6,088 nt of DNA from JAQVUB01 sp033809415 (GCA_033809415.1 JAPXLT010000278.1:1-6088); one strand, 5' to 3'. Counted from the stretch's first letter, positions 1-5,917 are shown. The notes: generated by a model not told the origin, from the sequence alone. Translations and numbers: made by a program.

Positions 1-1403
1 AGTGCAATCTGCAGGCTTCCGGGCTGACCTATATCACCTTGGTTTCAATGGTGCCAATTCTGGCGATTATGTTCGCCTTCAGTAAGGGGCTTGGCATGCA
101 GAACCGCCTGATGGCCGTGCTGGGACTCGAGGAGGTCGTGAAGATCGAAGTCATCGACGGCAAAAAAGTTGAAACAAAGAAGTTTCAGGTCATCAAGCTG
201 CCGGAGAGTGAAGCGGTCGAGAAAGCAGAAAAACAGCCGGAAAGTGCAACGGTGTCGCCTGCGGCAATCGAGGGCGTCCCCGAATTCACGGCGCCGAAGA
301 CGAATCATAACGGCATCGGAGTGATTGCTACGAAATTGCCTGAGCCGATGCAGCAGGTGCTGGTGAATATCTTCACCTATGTCGAAAAAACCAGTTTTGC
401 AACACTGGGTCTGGTGGGTTCGCTGATGCTTTTGATGACCGTCATTTTTTCCATGGCCAAGCTCGAAGACAATTTCAACACCATTTGGGGTGTCCGCAAA
501 AGCCGTCCGTTCTCGCGCAAAATCAGTGAATATCTGGTCGTTCTAATTCTGATGCCAATCGTATTTTTGGCGGCGACCAGTGTCAATGCCATCCTTTCCT
601 CGAACAGCATCATGAACTATCTGGCAGAACACGCCAGCACCTTGGAATGGCTAATCCGTAAAAGCCTGGTGCTGGTGGCGATGCTTTTCATCGTTGGCGG
701 TTTCTCTTTCTTCTATATCTTCATGCCCAATACCAATGTTAAGATTTTCCCGGCAGTGGTTGCAGGAGCCGTCACCGGCATCCTGTGGTTTGCAGTCTAT
801 TGGGCATATATCGTATTGCAAGTGGGATTGACAAATTACAATGCCATTTACGGTACCTTTGCAGTAGTCCCATTTTTCCTGGCATGGCTCTATGCCAACT
901 GGAGCATTATCCTGATTGGTGCGGAAATCAGCTTCGCCGTGCAGAATTACCGGACGATGCAATGGGAAAAAACGACGGAACACGCTTCGTCCTGGGCCTG
1001 CACCATTCTGGGTGTTTTGGTGGAACTGAAAATCTGCCAAGCCTTCCGGGATGGGAAAGGCGGCTGGAAACCGCTCGATTTCGCCCGCGAAAACGGGATT
1101 CCGACCCGGCTTATGCATTCGGTGGTCGAGACTTTGCAGAGGGCGCGCCTGATCGTGCCGGTGGCCCAGGAAAACAAGGATGATGTTTGTTTTCTACCGG
1201 GACGGGCACCTGAGCATCTGACTTTGGCGATGATCGAGGAGGCCTTCCGTAATACGCACAGCCATGATGCACAGGTGGTTATGCGCCATCTTCCGGAGAA
1301 GGTGAACAATGATTTTGCGAGGGTGTACCGGCATTATCAAAATGAACTTTCCGCCCAGAACTTCCGTGACCTTGTCCAAAGCATCCCGCAGGAAGAAGCA
1401 TGA
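1..1403 (+). CDS. YihY/virulence factor BrkB family membrane protein, 5'-truncated by the window edge
   Basis: The frame is open from base 3 with no stop, so the true start lies outside; the TTG at 39 is an internal Leu. The first visible residues (ASGLTYITLVSMVPILA) match the first conserved helix of the BrkB/YihY family. Later landmarks agree: FNTIWGVRKSRPFSRK (about 474-518), a YIFMPNTNVK loop (about 714-743), and YNAIYGTFAVVPFFLAWLY followed by IGAEI (about 837-935). About six membrane segments are visible, near 24-95, 399-458, 528-596, 660-728, 750-821 and 858-935. Two regions stand out: a charged, Glu/Lys-rich insert of about 70 residues between the first two helices (about 132-338), and a soluble C-terminal region of about 150 residues (945-1403) whose first part looks like a winged helix. 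Such C-terminal extensions occur in some BrkB homologues, from memory. The family is an inner-membrane protein of uncertain function; the old name ribonuclease BN is a misnomer. It overlaps the next gene by ATGA, implying co-translation with the metal importer. Confidence 0.92.
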   Translation, partial: CNLQASGLTYITLVSMVPILAIMFAFSKGLGMQNRLMAVLGLEEVVKIEVIDGKKVETKKFQVIKLPESEAVEKAEKQPESATVSPAAIEGVPEFTAPKTNHNGIGVIATKLPEPMQQVLVNIFTYVEKTSFATLGLVGSLMLLMTVIFSMAKLEDNFNTIWGVRKSRPFSRKISEYLVVLILMPIVFLAATSVNAILSSNSIMNYLAEHASTLEWLIRKSLVLVAMLFIVGGFSFFYIFMPNTNVKIFPAVVAGAVTGILWFAVYWAYIVLQVGLTNYNAIYGTFAVVPFFLAWLYANWSIILIGAEISFAVQNYRTMQWEKTTEHASSWACTILGVLVELKICQAFRDGKGGWKPLDFARENGIPTRLMHSVVETLQRARLIVPVAQENKDDVCFLPGRAPEHLTLAMIEEAFRNTHSHDAQVVMRHLPEKVNNDFARVYRHYQNELSAQNFRDLVQSIPQEEA

Positions 1404-2251
1404 ACCGGTTGTTTTTATTGATCATCGCATTACTGACCTGCAACGCCCTGCCTGCACAATGGACGGTTTTTGTCAGCGTGCCTCCGCAAATCGAGGCCGT
1501 CCGGAAGATTGCCGGCGAGAACGTCTGCCTCGAAGTGCTTGTGCCCCCTGGAATGAATCCGGAGAACTATACGTTGACTGCAAAGCGGATTTCGTTGCTG
1601 CAGCGGGCGGATGCGGTTTTCCTGATTGGCATGGGGTTTGAAAAAGTGCTGCGTACGCGGCTCGAAGGCAGGTTGAAAGCCGGAGTTTTGCTCGATACGC
1701 GTGAAGGCATGTCTCTGCGAAAAATGGACGGGCATGAGCATGATGGGCATGAAGCGCACGGCTGGGACCCCCATGTCTGGTTGAATCCTGAGAATATGCT
1801 TGTGCATGCCCGGCATGTTGAACGGGCTTTCATCAGACTGGATCCGGAGCACCGTGAACTGTATCAACAGCGCTGCACAGCCTATTGCCAGGAATTGCAG
1901 AACCTGAAAAAGCAGCTTGATGAGATGCTCGGGGGATTTTCCGGACGGCGGATTTTAGTTGTGCACCCCGCCTTCGGTTATCTGCTGGATTTATACGGCA
2001 TCGGGCAGCTGGCCATCGAGCAGGACGGCAAGGAACCCGGCGCACGACATCTCAACGAACTGCTGCGCATCGCCAAAAGTGAAAATCACCGGGTGATTTT
2101 TACCCAACCGCAGTTCAGCGACAAATCTGCACGCGTCCTGATGCAGAGCCTCGAGGGCAGTATCGTCTTGCTGGACCCTCTTCCTGAACAATATTCACAG
2201 GGCATGCTGAAACTGGCACAAACCCTGCTGCAAGGCCAGAAGCAACCATGA
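1400..2251 (+). CDS. znuA: Zinc/manganese ABC transporter, periplasmic metal-binding protein (ZnuA/TroA family)
   Basis: This 283-residue protein is of usual family length and captures Zn(II) or Mn(II) in the periplasm for the ABC importer encoded next to it. Residues 1-20 are a signal peptide with a hydrophobic core and a likely cleavage after LPA; Cys14 lacks a good lipobox. Family landmarks are VSVPPQIEAVRKIAG (25-39), VPPGMNPENYTLT (48-60), DPHVWLNP (123-130), HPAFGYL (189-195), FTQPQFSDKSA (234-244) and LLDPL (257-261). Expected metal ligands are His125, His189 and Asp259. The first ligand, usually His in the 'SPHxY' motif, is Glu55 here. A short His/Asp loop (residues 110-120: His112, 114, 117, 120) sits before the second ligand, a feature of zinc-type members. 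The start overlaps the upstream stop (ATGA) and has AGGA at 1390-1393, 6 bases ahead. Zinc is favoured by the His loop, but Mn cannot be excluded. Confidence 0.93.
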   Translation: MNRLFLLIIALLTCNALPAQWTVFVSVPPQIEAVRKIAGENVCLEVLVPPGMNPENYTLTAKRISLLQRADAVFLIGMGFEKVLRTRLEGRLKAGVLLDTREGMSLRKMDGHEHDGHEAHGWDPHVWLNPENMLVHARHVERAFIRLDPEHRELYQQRCTAYCQELQNLKKQLDEMLGGFSGRRILVVHPAFGYLLDLYGIGQLAIEQDGKEPGARHLNELLRIAKSENHRVIFTQPQFSDKSARVLMQSLEGSIVLLDPLPEQYSQGMLKLAQTLLQGQKQP

Positions 2252-3039
2252 ACATACAGACAACAGCATCCGAAGCACCAGTCATCGAGATTGAAAATGT
2301 CTGCTTCCGTTATGAACGCCAAGAGGTGTTGCATAATATCAACTTGTGTATCCGACGGGGCAATTTTGTCATTCTGGTCGGACCCAACGGCGGCGGCAAA
2401 ACGACGTTGCTGCGGCTGATTCTCGGACTGCTCGAACCGCGCTTCGGGAACATCCGCGTACTGGGCGGAAGCCCTGCGCAAGCCCGGCGCCGTATTGGCT
2501 ATGTTCCGCAGTCGCTGCAGTTCGATGCCGCCTTTCCGGCCAGTGTGCTGGATATTGTGCTGATGGGGCGTGTCGAGCGCCACCGCTTCGGCCCCTACCG
2601 CAGGGAGGATCGTAGGGTTGCCCTGGACAGTCTTCGGCAGGTTGGTCTGGGTGACTACGGCAAGCGTGCCTTTGCCTCGCTGTCAGGTGGCGAACGGCAA
2701 CGGGTGTTGATTGCCCGGTCGCTTGCCTGCCAGCCGGAGCTGCTGCTGCTCGATGAACCCAATGCCAATCTGGATGCGGTCGGCTCGAAGACCATCTACG
2801 AACTGCTGCGAGAATTGAATAAAAACCTGACGATTGTCCTGGTATCCCATAATCTCAATACCGTCGAATCGTATGCCAGCCATATCGTCTGTGTCAATCA
2901 TACGGCCGATATGCATTGCATCGGAGAAGTCAGTGTCAGTGTGGACGGAAATTGGATGCACCTGCACCACGCTGACAACTGCCCAGTCAGCTCGAATGCC
3001 AACTCACAAGCATGCTGCCAAGAAGACCATCCCAGGTGA
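2248..3039 (+). CDS. znuC: Zinc/manganese ABC transporter, ATP-binding protein (ZnuC-like)
   Basis: This 263-residue cytoplasmic ATPase powers metal import. All ABC motifs are intact and in order: Walker A GPNGGGKTT (45-53), Q-loop YVPQ (85-88), signature LSGGERQRV (145-153), Walker B LLLLDEP (165-171), D-loop ANLD (173-176) and H-loop VSHN (199-202). The FPASVLDIVLMGR stretch (96-108) is typical of the Zn/Mn subfamily. The C-terminal 50 residues are rich in Cys and His (Cys215, His218, His223, Cys224, His238, His240, His241, Cys245, Cys256, Cys257, His261). The first few match the 'CxNH...CxG' pattern I recall from E. coli ZnuC; the last ones are extra and may bind metal (inference). The start overlaps the binding-protein stop by ATGA and has only a weak, distant AAGG, so translational coupling is likely. 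Its permease partner is not adjacent but lies beyond a 319-base repeat-filled gap. Confidence 0.95.
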   Translation: MNIQTTASEAPVIEIENVCFRYERQEVLHNINLCIRRGNFVILVGPNGGGKTTLLRLILGLLEPRFGNIRVLGGSPAQARRRIGYVPQSLQFDAAFPASVLDIVLMGRVERHRFGPYRREDRRVALDSLRQVGLGDYGKRAFASLSGGERQRVLIARSLACQPELLLLDEPNANLDAVGSKTIYELLRELNKNLTIVLVSHNLNTVESYASHIVCVNHTADMHCIGEVSVSVDGNWMHLHHADNCPVSSNANSQACCQEDHPR

Positions 3040-3169
3040 TTTTTTAACCACGGACTTTACACGGACTTTACACGGACGGGACACGGACTTTACACGGACT
3101 TTACACGGACAGGACACGGACGTTACACGGACGGGACACGGACAGGACACGGACGGGACACGAACGACA
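3039..3169 (+). repeat. Tandem array of eleven 11-bp units (CACGGACNNNA) with ATTTTTTAAC leader
   Basis: Starting at the last base of the znuC stop codon, ATTTTTTAAC (3039-3048) leads into consecutive 11-bp units from 3049 to 3169. The core CACGGAC is constant in ten units and the last four bases vary: TTTA (units 1, 2, 4, 5), GGGA (3, 8, 10), AGGA (6, 9), GTTA (7). The eleventh unit, CACGAACGACA, is degenerate. There are no unique spacers, so this is not CRISPR. The period is near one DNA helical turn. The strand label follows the unit as written; direction has no known meaning. Confidence 0.93.
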
Positions 3170-3197
3170 GATCAGCCGAACCGGTGATATTGGGATC

Positions 3198-3288
3198 AGC
3201 CCTGAAGGGGCGTGACATACCAGCCCAGGGCAACGCCCTGGGTCCGGATACCCACCCATCCGCAAAGCCCTGTAAGGGCGCAACATAA
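3198..3288. repeat. Three-hairpin intergenic element with flanking 23-bp direct repeats
   Basis: Two diverged direct repeats, 3198-3220 and 3266-3288 (18 of 23 positions identical), each fold into a small hairpin: GCCCT/GGGGC with loop GAA (3199-3211) and GCCCT/AGGGC with loop GTA (3267-3279). Between them is a perfect 8-bp stem, CCCAGGGC-AAC-GCCCTGGG (3224-3242). There is no open frame worth calling. From memory, similar 'AGCCCTGAAGGGGCG' blocks recur between genes in several phyla, so this is probably a dispersed, REP- or MITE-like element; copy number cannot be judged from one window. Confidence 0.8.
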
Positions 3289-3293
3289 TCCCT

Positions 3294-3326
3294 ATCCAAA
3301 ATCTTTCGCAAAACAAGGTTTTGGAT
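3294..3326 (+). promoter_or_regulatory. Two mutually exclusive hairpins upstream of znuB
   Basis: ATCCAAAA (3294-3301) can pair with TTTTGGAT (3319-3326) across a 17-base loop. Alternatively CAAAAC (3309-3314) can pair with GTTTTG (3318-3323) across a 3-base loop. Both use the same right arm, so only one can form at a time. The structure ends 32 bases before the znuB start codon. A leader-type switch is possible but is inference only; the U-rich right arm is not followed by a run of Ts. Confidence 0.35.
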
Positions 3327-3358
3327 GAGTAGTACGGAAAAATTAGCTGATAACTTCC

Positions 3359-4246
3359 ATGCTTCACACTTTTGTTCAAGACTTATGTGCTCCGGGCAGC
3401 CTGCTCCGATTGACGGTTGTGGCCATCGTTCTTGCTTCGGTTGCCTGCGGCATTGTCGGCAGCTATGTGGTTGCCAAGCGCTGCAGCTACATGGTTGGAG
3501 CGGTGTCGCACTCCCTGCTCGGCGGAATTGGCTTGGCGAGATTTTGTCAGCTGCAGAAGGGCTGGAGCTGGTTCTCGCCGCTGCTGGGTGCAGTCTTTGC
3601 TGCGATCGTCGTCGCCGTTCTGATCAGCATATTGACCTTGCGGCGGGGCCAGCGCGAGGATTCCGTTCTCAGTGCCATCTGGGCGCTTGGCATGGCGCTC
3701 GGCCTCAGCTTTATCTATGCCATTCCAGGCTATCCCGAGGATTTGCATAGCTATCTGTTTGGTAATATCTTACTTGTAGCCCGGCGCGATGTTTGGCTGA
3801 TGGCCGGCATGGACCTAGTGATCCTGCTGACGGCATGGTTTTTCCACAACCGCTTTGTCTGCCTATGCTTCCACGAAGAATGGCTGACCTTGCGCGGAGT
3901 GCGAACCGGATTGTTCCAGCTGCTGCTGTATCTGCTGATTTCCTTGACGGTCGTGCTGCTTTCGCAGATTGTCGGAATCATCCTTTGCCTGGCTCTGCTG
4001 GTTCTGCCGGTTGCCACCGCCTCGAATTTCTGCCGAGGCCTGCCGATGATTATGCTGCTGGGAACCCTGATCTGCCTGGGCAGCTCCCTGGGCGGATTGC
4101 TGCTCAGCTATCAATACGATCTGCCCACAGGAGCCACCATCGTCGAAATCGCCGGTGCCATCTGGCTGCTGACGGTAAGTGCCCATTTCATCGCCCGGAA
4201 AACCCGCACGCCAATTCGTACATTTCCCCAGACCAACAGGAGTTGA
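3359..4246 (+). CDS. znuB: Zinc/manganese ABC transporter, membrane permease (ZnuB-like, ABC-3 family)
   Basis: This 295-residue integral membrane protein forms the channel of the metal importer with the ATPase at 2248-3039. About eight or nine hydrophobic helices are visible, near residues 17-39, 47-60, 74-93, 103-122, 146-162, 186-205, 206-222, 230-250 and 258-278. ABC-3 landmarks are GSYVVAKRCSYMVGAVSHSLLGG (34-56, quoted in parts: GSYVVAKR then AVSHSLLGG), SYLFGNIL (131-138), VGIILCLALLVLPVATAS (205-222) and YDLPTGATIVE (253-263). ATG 3359 is the only upstream ATG in frame, since a TAG at 3344-3346 closes the frame before it. No Shine-Dalgarno sequence is visible at normal distance (nearest GGA is about 20 bases away), which is odd given the good sites on znuA and on the following gene. 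Its separation from znuC by repeats suggests that a once-compact A-C-B operon was split by repeat insertion (inference). Confidence 0.94.
   Translation: MLHTFVQDLCAPGSLLRLTVVAIVLASVACGIVGSYVVAKRCSYMVGAVSHSLLGGIGLARFCQLQKGWSWFSPLLGAVFAAIVVAVLISILTLRRGQREDSVLSAIWALGMALGLSFIYAIPGYPEDLHSYLFGNILLVARRDVWLMAGMDLVILLTAWFFHNRFVCLCFHEEWLTLRGVRTGLFQLLLYLLISLTVVLLSQIVGIILCLALLVLPVATASNFCRGLPMIMLLGTLICLGSSLGGLLLSYQYDLPTGATIVEIAGAIWLLTVSAHFIARKTRTPIRTFPQTNRS
4238..4242 (+). promoter_or_regulatory. Ribosome binding site deciding the start of the TrpR-family gene
   Basis: AGGAG lies 6 bases before ATG 4249, inside the last codons of znuB (stop 4244-4246). It fixes the start at 4249, although the same frame is open much further upstream through znuB. 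Confidence 0.8.
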
Positions 4247-4248
4247 AC

Positions 4249-4551
4249 ATGCCACAGGAAAAAAAAATAGCCCCGCTGGCCAGGGAACTGGCGGAAATCA
4301 TCTCGAGAATCTCCGACCGCTCTGAACTAGAGATCTTTCTGCAAGGGCTGCTGACCCCCTCGGAAATCGAAGAAATTCAGCGGCGATGGAAGCTCTTGAC
4401 GGCTTTGGCCGAGGGACATACGCAGCGCGCCATCAGCAGCAATCTCGGCATCAGCCTGGGCAAAATCGCCCGCGGCTCGCGCCTGATGAAATATGGCGAC
4501 GAAAGGTTCGTACAAACCGTGCAAAGAATACATGACGAAATGCGAAAATAA
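4249..4551 (+). CDS. trpR: Trp repressor (TrpR) family transcriptional regulator
   Basis: This 100-residue protein resembles the DNA-binding core of Trp repressor. LLTPSEIEEIQRRWKLL (34-50) aligns with the TrpR segment 'LTPDEREALGTRVRIV', TQRAISSNLGISLGKI (58-73) with the helix-turn-helix, and ARGSRLMK (74-81) with 'TRGSNSLK'. Aligning by eye to E. coli TrpR, the corepressor contacts Thr44, Arg54 and Arg84 correspond to Thr36, Arg46 and Arg75, all kept, while Ser88 is replaced by Leu79. It could therefore still bind tryptophan or a related ligand, or belong to the YerC/YecD side of the family, where the ligand is unknown; the GSRLMK stretch looks closer to TrpR. The gene begins 2 bases after the znuB stop with a strong AGGAG, so it is almost certainly co-transcribed with the importer. 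No trp genes and no trp-operator-like palindrome occur in the window. The family call is firm; the trpR symbol is tentative. Confidence 0.85.
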   Translation: MPQEKKIAPLARELAEIISRISDRSELEIFLQGLLTPSEIEEIQRRWKLLTALAEGHTQRAISSNLGISLGKIARGSRLMKYGDERFVQTVQRIHDEMRK

Positions 4552-4554
4552 CTT

Positions 4555-4628
4555 ATTTTTTAACAACAAACCACACGAAAAGACACGAAAAATTTTCGTG
4601 TCCTTTCGGGCATTTCGTTGTTCAAAAA
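4555..4628. repeat. Long hairpin copy of the ATTTTTTAAC element after the TrpR-family gene
   Basis: A near-symmetrical inverted repeat is centred on 4592. The inner stem GACACGAAAA/TTTTCGTGTC (4582-4591 and 4593-4602) is perfect, and it extends outward through CGAAA/TTTCG, AACAAC/GTTGTT and TTTTT/AAAAA (4556-4560 and 4624-4628) with several mismatches. It starts 3 bases after the stop codon. It could end transcription in either direction, but no unpaired T-run follows the stem, so a classical intrinsic terminator is not supported. Its left arm matches the element at 5860-5890 (ATTTTTTAAC, then ACCACACGAAAAGAC). Confidence 0.8.
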
Positions 4629-4701
4629 AAACCTCGCTTACCCAGGTTCAATGACGCCTTACAGCAACAAAGGCAAAATTTAAATTTTTTTTCAGAAAAA
4701 C

Positions 4702-4735
4702 TTGAAATCTCATTTTACATGAATTAGGTTATAAC
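4702..4735 (+). promoter_or_regulatory. Weak promoter candidate for the LacI-family gene
   Basis: The stretch 4675-4740 is strongly AT-rich. TTGAAA (4702-4707) could be a -35 and TATAAC (4730-4735) a -10, but the 22-base spacer is too long; at 16-17 bases only TTAGGT/TAGGTT is available. A start point near 4742 would put the operator at 4746-4761 directly over the first transcribed bases. Confidence 0.3.
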
Positions 4736-4745
4736 GAAACGCCTG

Positions 4746-4761
4746 ACTGAACCGCTTCAGT
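4746..4761. promoter_or_regulatory. LacI-type operator, probable autoregulatory site
   Basis: ACTGAACCGCTTCAGT is a 16-bp palindrome with one mismatched pair, centred on CG at 4753-4754. It matches the TGAAnCGnTTCA form typical of LacI/GalR operators. It lies 41 bases before the start of a LacI-family gene, as expected for autoregulation. Confidence 0.6.
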
Positions 4762-4802
4762 TATTGTTCAAGTCTTGTTATCCTCGATCAGGTTTCATCA
4801 TC

Positions 4803-5843
4803 ATGTTGGATCAGATTGCCAGGGAATTGCATTTAGCCAAGAGTACTGTTTCGATGTGTTTATCTGGGAATGCATTGAAATACAAGATCAAGGCTGAGAC
4901 TATTGCGAACGTCTGCGCTTATGCTGCTCAGCTTGGCTATGTTCCCAACCGCATGGCGCAGCGATTAAGCCAAAAAGGTTTATCTCCTGTCGGGATCATG
5001 TTGCGCTTTGACAGTTGTACAGAGAAGCGTTTGGCTGCGCTTCAGGCTGCCGTTCGGCAATTGTCGGAGTCTGGGCGCGATTATTTGATTTATCATTATT
5101 CGCTTGGGGGATTGGCCGCAGGCATTGCGGAATTAAAAGGGTATCGTATTCAGGAAGTTCTGTGTTATTCCGCGTTCGACTTTGTGAAGATTCACGAGCA
5201 GGAAAACATTTCCGATTTATTATCCTTGTCGCAAGGCATGGAGCTTTTCTTCATGGACACTTATTTTCCTGTTGTAGGTGACTTTTCCTGGCCTTCGCGC
5301 TTTCACCTATATGGTTTCAACCGTCAGGCTCTCTACAACGATTTTTTTCGACGGTTTGTTGATGCAGGCATAGAGCTTTTTGTCATAGAGGATGAATTCT
5401 GCGTGCCAGCAGCGCTGTCGGCAGGTATTTCCCGGGATAAAATTTTCCCTTTGCCTGAGCAGGGTTGGTCTCAGTATTTGTCGGAAAACATTTTTGACAT
5501 TGGGATTGCTGCGGGGGAATTGATTGTTGAAAGAATAGCCGGGAGGCGATCCATGATTGTTGTCAGGGATGATCGCCGGGCGGCTGGAATCATGGATGTT
5601 CTTCTGCGGAAAGGATGCAGGATTCCCGAAGATGCTCTGGTTATTGGCTTTGACAACATTGAAGCGGCGCCATTTTTTCGGGTGCCGCTGACCAGCGTGG
5701 ATTTACCATTTACCCTGATGACTCACGAAGTCATTGATGGAATCATCAAAAACAAGAAGTTGCCCAGGCAAAAAATTTTCCCGTTGGAAATGGTCTGGCG
5801 CACATCTTGCCCGGAAGAAGCCGGGCTGGCAACAATTAAATAG
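4803..5843 (+). CDS. LacI/GalR-family transcriptional regulator
   Basis: This 346-residue protein has the standard layout. The helix-turn-helix is at residues 3-22 (LDQIARELHLAKSTVSMCLS), the hinge helix region at 45-59 (GYVPNRMAQRLSQKG), and a periplasmic-binding-protein-like sensor domain follows from about 62, with VIGFDNIEAAPFF (280-292) and LTSVDLPF (296-303) matching the C-terminal half. ATG 4803 is preferred because it places the helix-turn-helix at the normal N-terminal position, with AGG at 4790-4792; a TTG at 4764 would add 13 residues that fit no family pattern and has no ribosome site. The central part (about 90-200) is diverged, so no effector can be named, though sugars are usual for the family. 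Sampled lines in the gene run about 42-55% GC against about 58-62% in the transporter genes, so it may have a different history. No catabolic gene follows within the window, so its targets are unknown. Confidence 0.92.
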   Translation: MLDQIARELHLAKSTVSMCLSGNALKYKIKAETIANVCAYAAQLGYVPNRMAQRLSQKGLSPVGIMLRFDSCTEKRLAALQAAVRQLSESGRDYLIYHYSLGGLAAGIAELKGYRIQEVLCYSAFDFVKIHEQENISDLLSLSQGMELFFMDTYFPVVGDFSWPSRFHLYGFNRQALYNDFFRRFVDAGIELFVIEDEFCVPAALSAGISRDKIFPLPEQGWSQYLSENIFDIGIAAGELIVERIAGRRSMIVVRDDRRAAGIMDVLLRKGCRIPEDALVIGFDNIEAAPFFRVPLTSVDLPFTLMTHEVIDGIIKNKKLPRQKIFPLEMVWRTSCPEEAGLATIK

Positions 5844-5859
5844 ACCCCATCCAAAAAGG

Positions 5860-5890
5860 ATTTTTTAACCACGAACCACACGAAAAGACT
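5860..5890. repeat. ATTTTTTAAC / ACCACACGAAAAGA element after the LacI-family gene
   Basis: ATTTTTTAACCACG (5860-5873) followed by AACCACACGAAAAGACT (5874-5890) closely matches the left arm of the hairpin at 4555-4584, but no matching right arm follows. It begins 17 bases after the LacI-family stop. Confidence 0.75.
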
Positions 5891-5917
5891 TGGCGCGGAC
5901 TGATCGCACGCAACCCA

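Noticed and set aside
3049..3169. CRISPR array
   Set aside because: The repeat is only 11 bp with no unique spacers, and no cas genes are present.
3101..3379. Minus-strand open frame of 92 codons (and a 62-codon relative) across the znuC-znuB gap
   Set aside because: It consists of translated 11-bp repeats (repeating VRVLSV-like residues) and the hairpin element; there is no domain, and such frames are typical false genes over intergenic repeats.
3325..3750. ATG 3325 with AAGG six bases upstream opens a 141-codon frame
   Set aside because: It runs out of frame through znuB, its protein is Cys/His/Arg-rich with no family pattern, and the overlapping frame gives a clear ABC-3 permease.
3793..4248. 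Upstream extension of the TrpR-family frame through znuB
   Set aside because: The first 152 codons are the shadow of znuB; AGGAG and ATG 4249 mark the true start.
4728..4735. GTTATAAC palindrome as a Zur box
   Set aside because: It is only 8 bp, lacks the outer half-site bases, and lies ahead of the LacI-family gene rather than the metal importer; it fits a -10 element better.
4764..4802. TTG start adding 13 residues to the LacI-family protein
   Set aside because: There is no ribosome site, the residues fit no family N-terminus, and the start would fall almost on the operator.
5810..5825. CCCGG-AAGAAG-CCGGG hairpin as terminator of the LacI-family gene
   Set aside because: It lies inside the coding region and is followed by CTGGCAACAATT, not a T-run.
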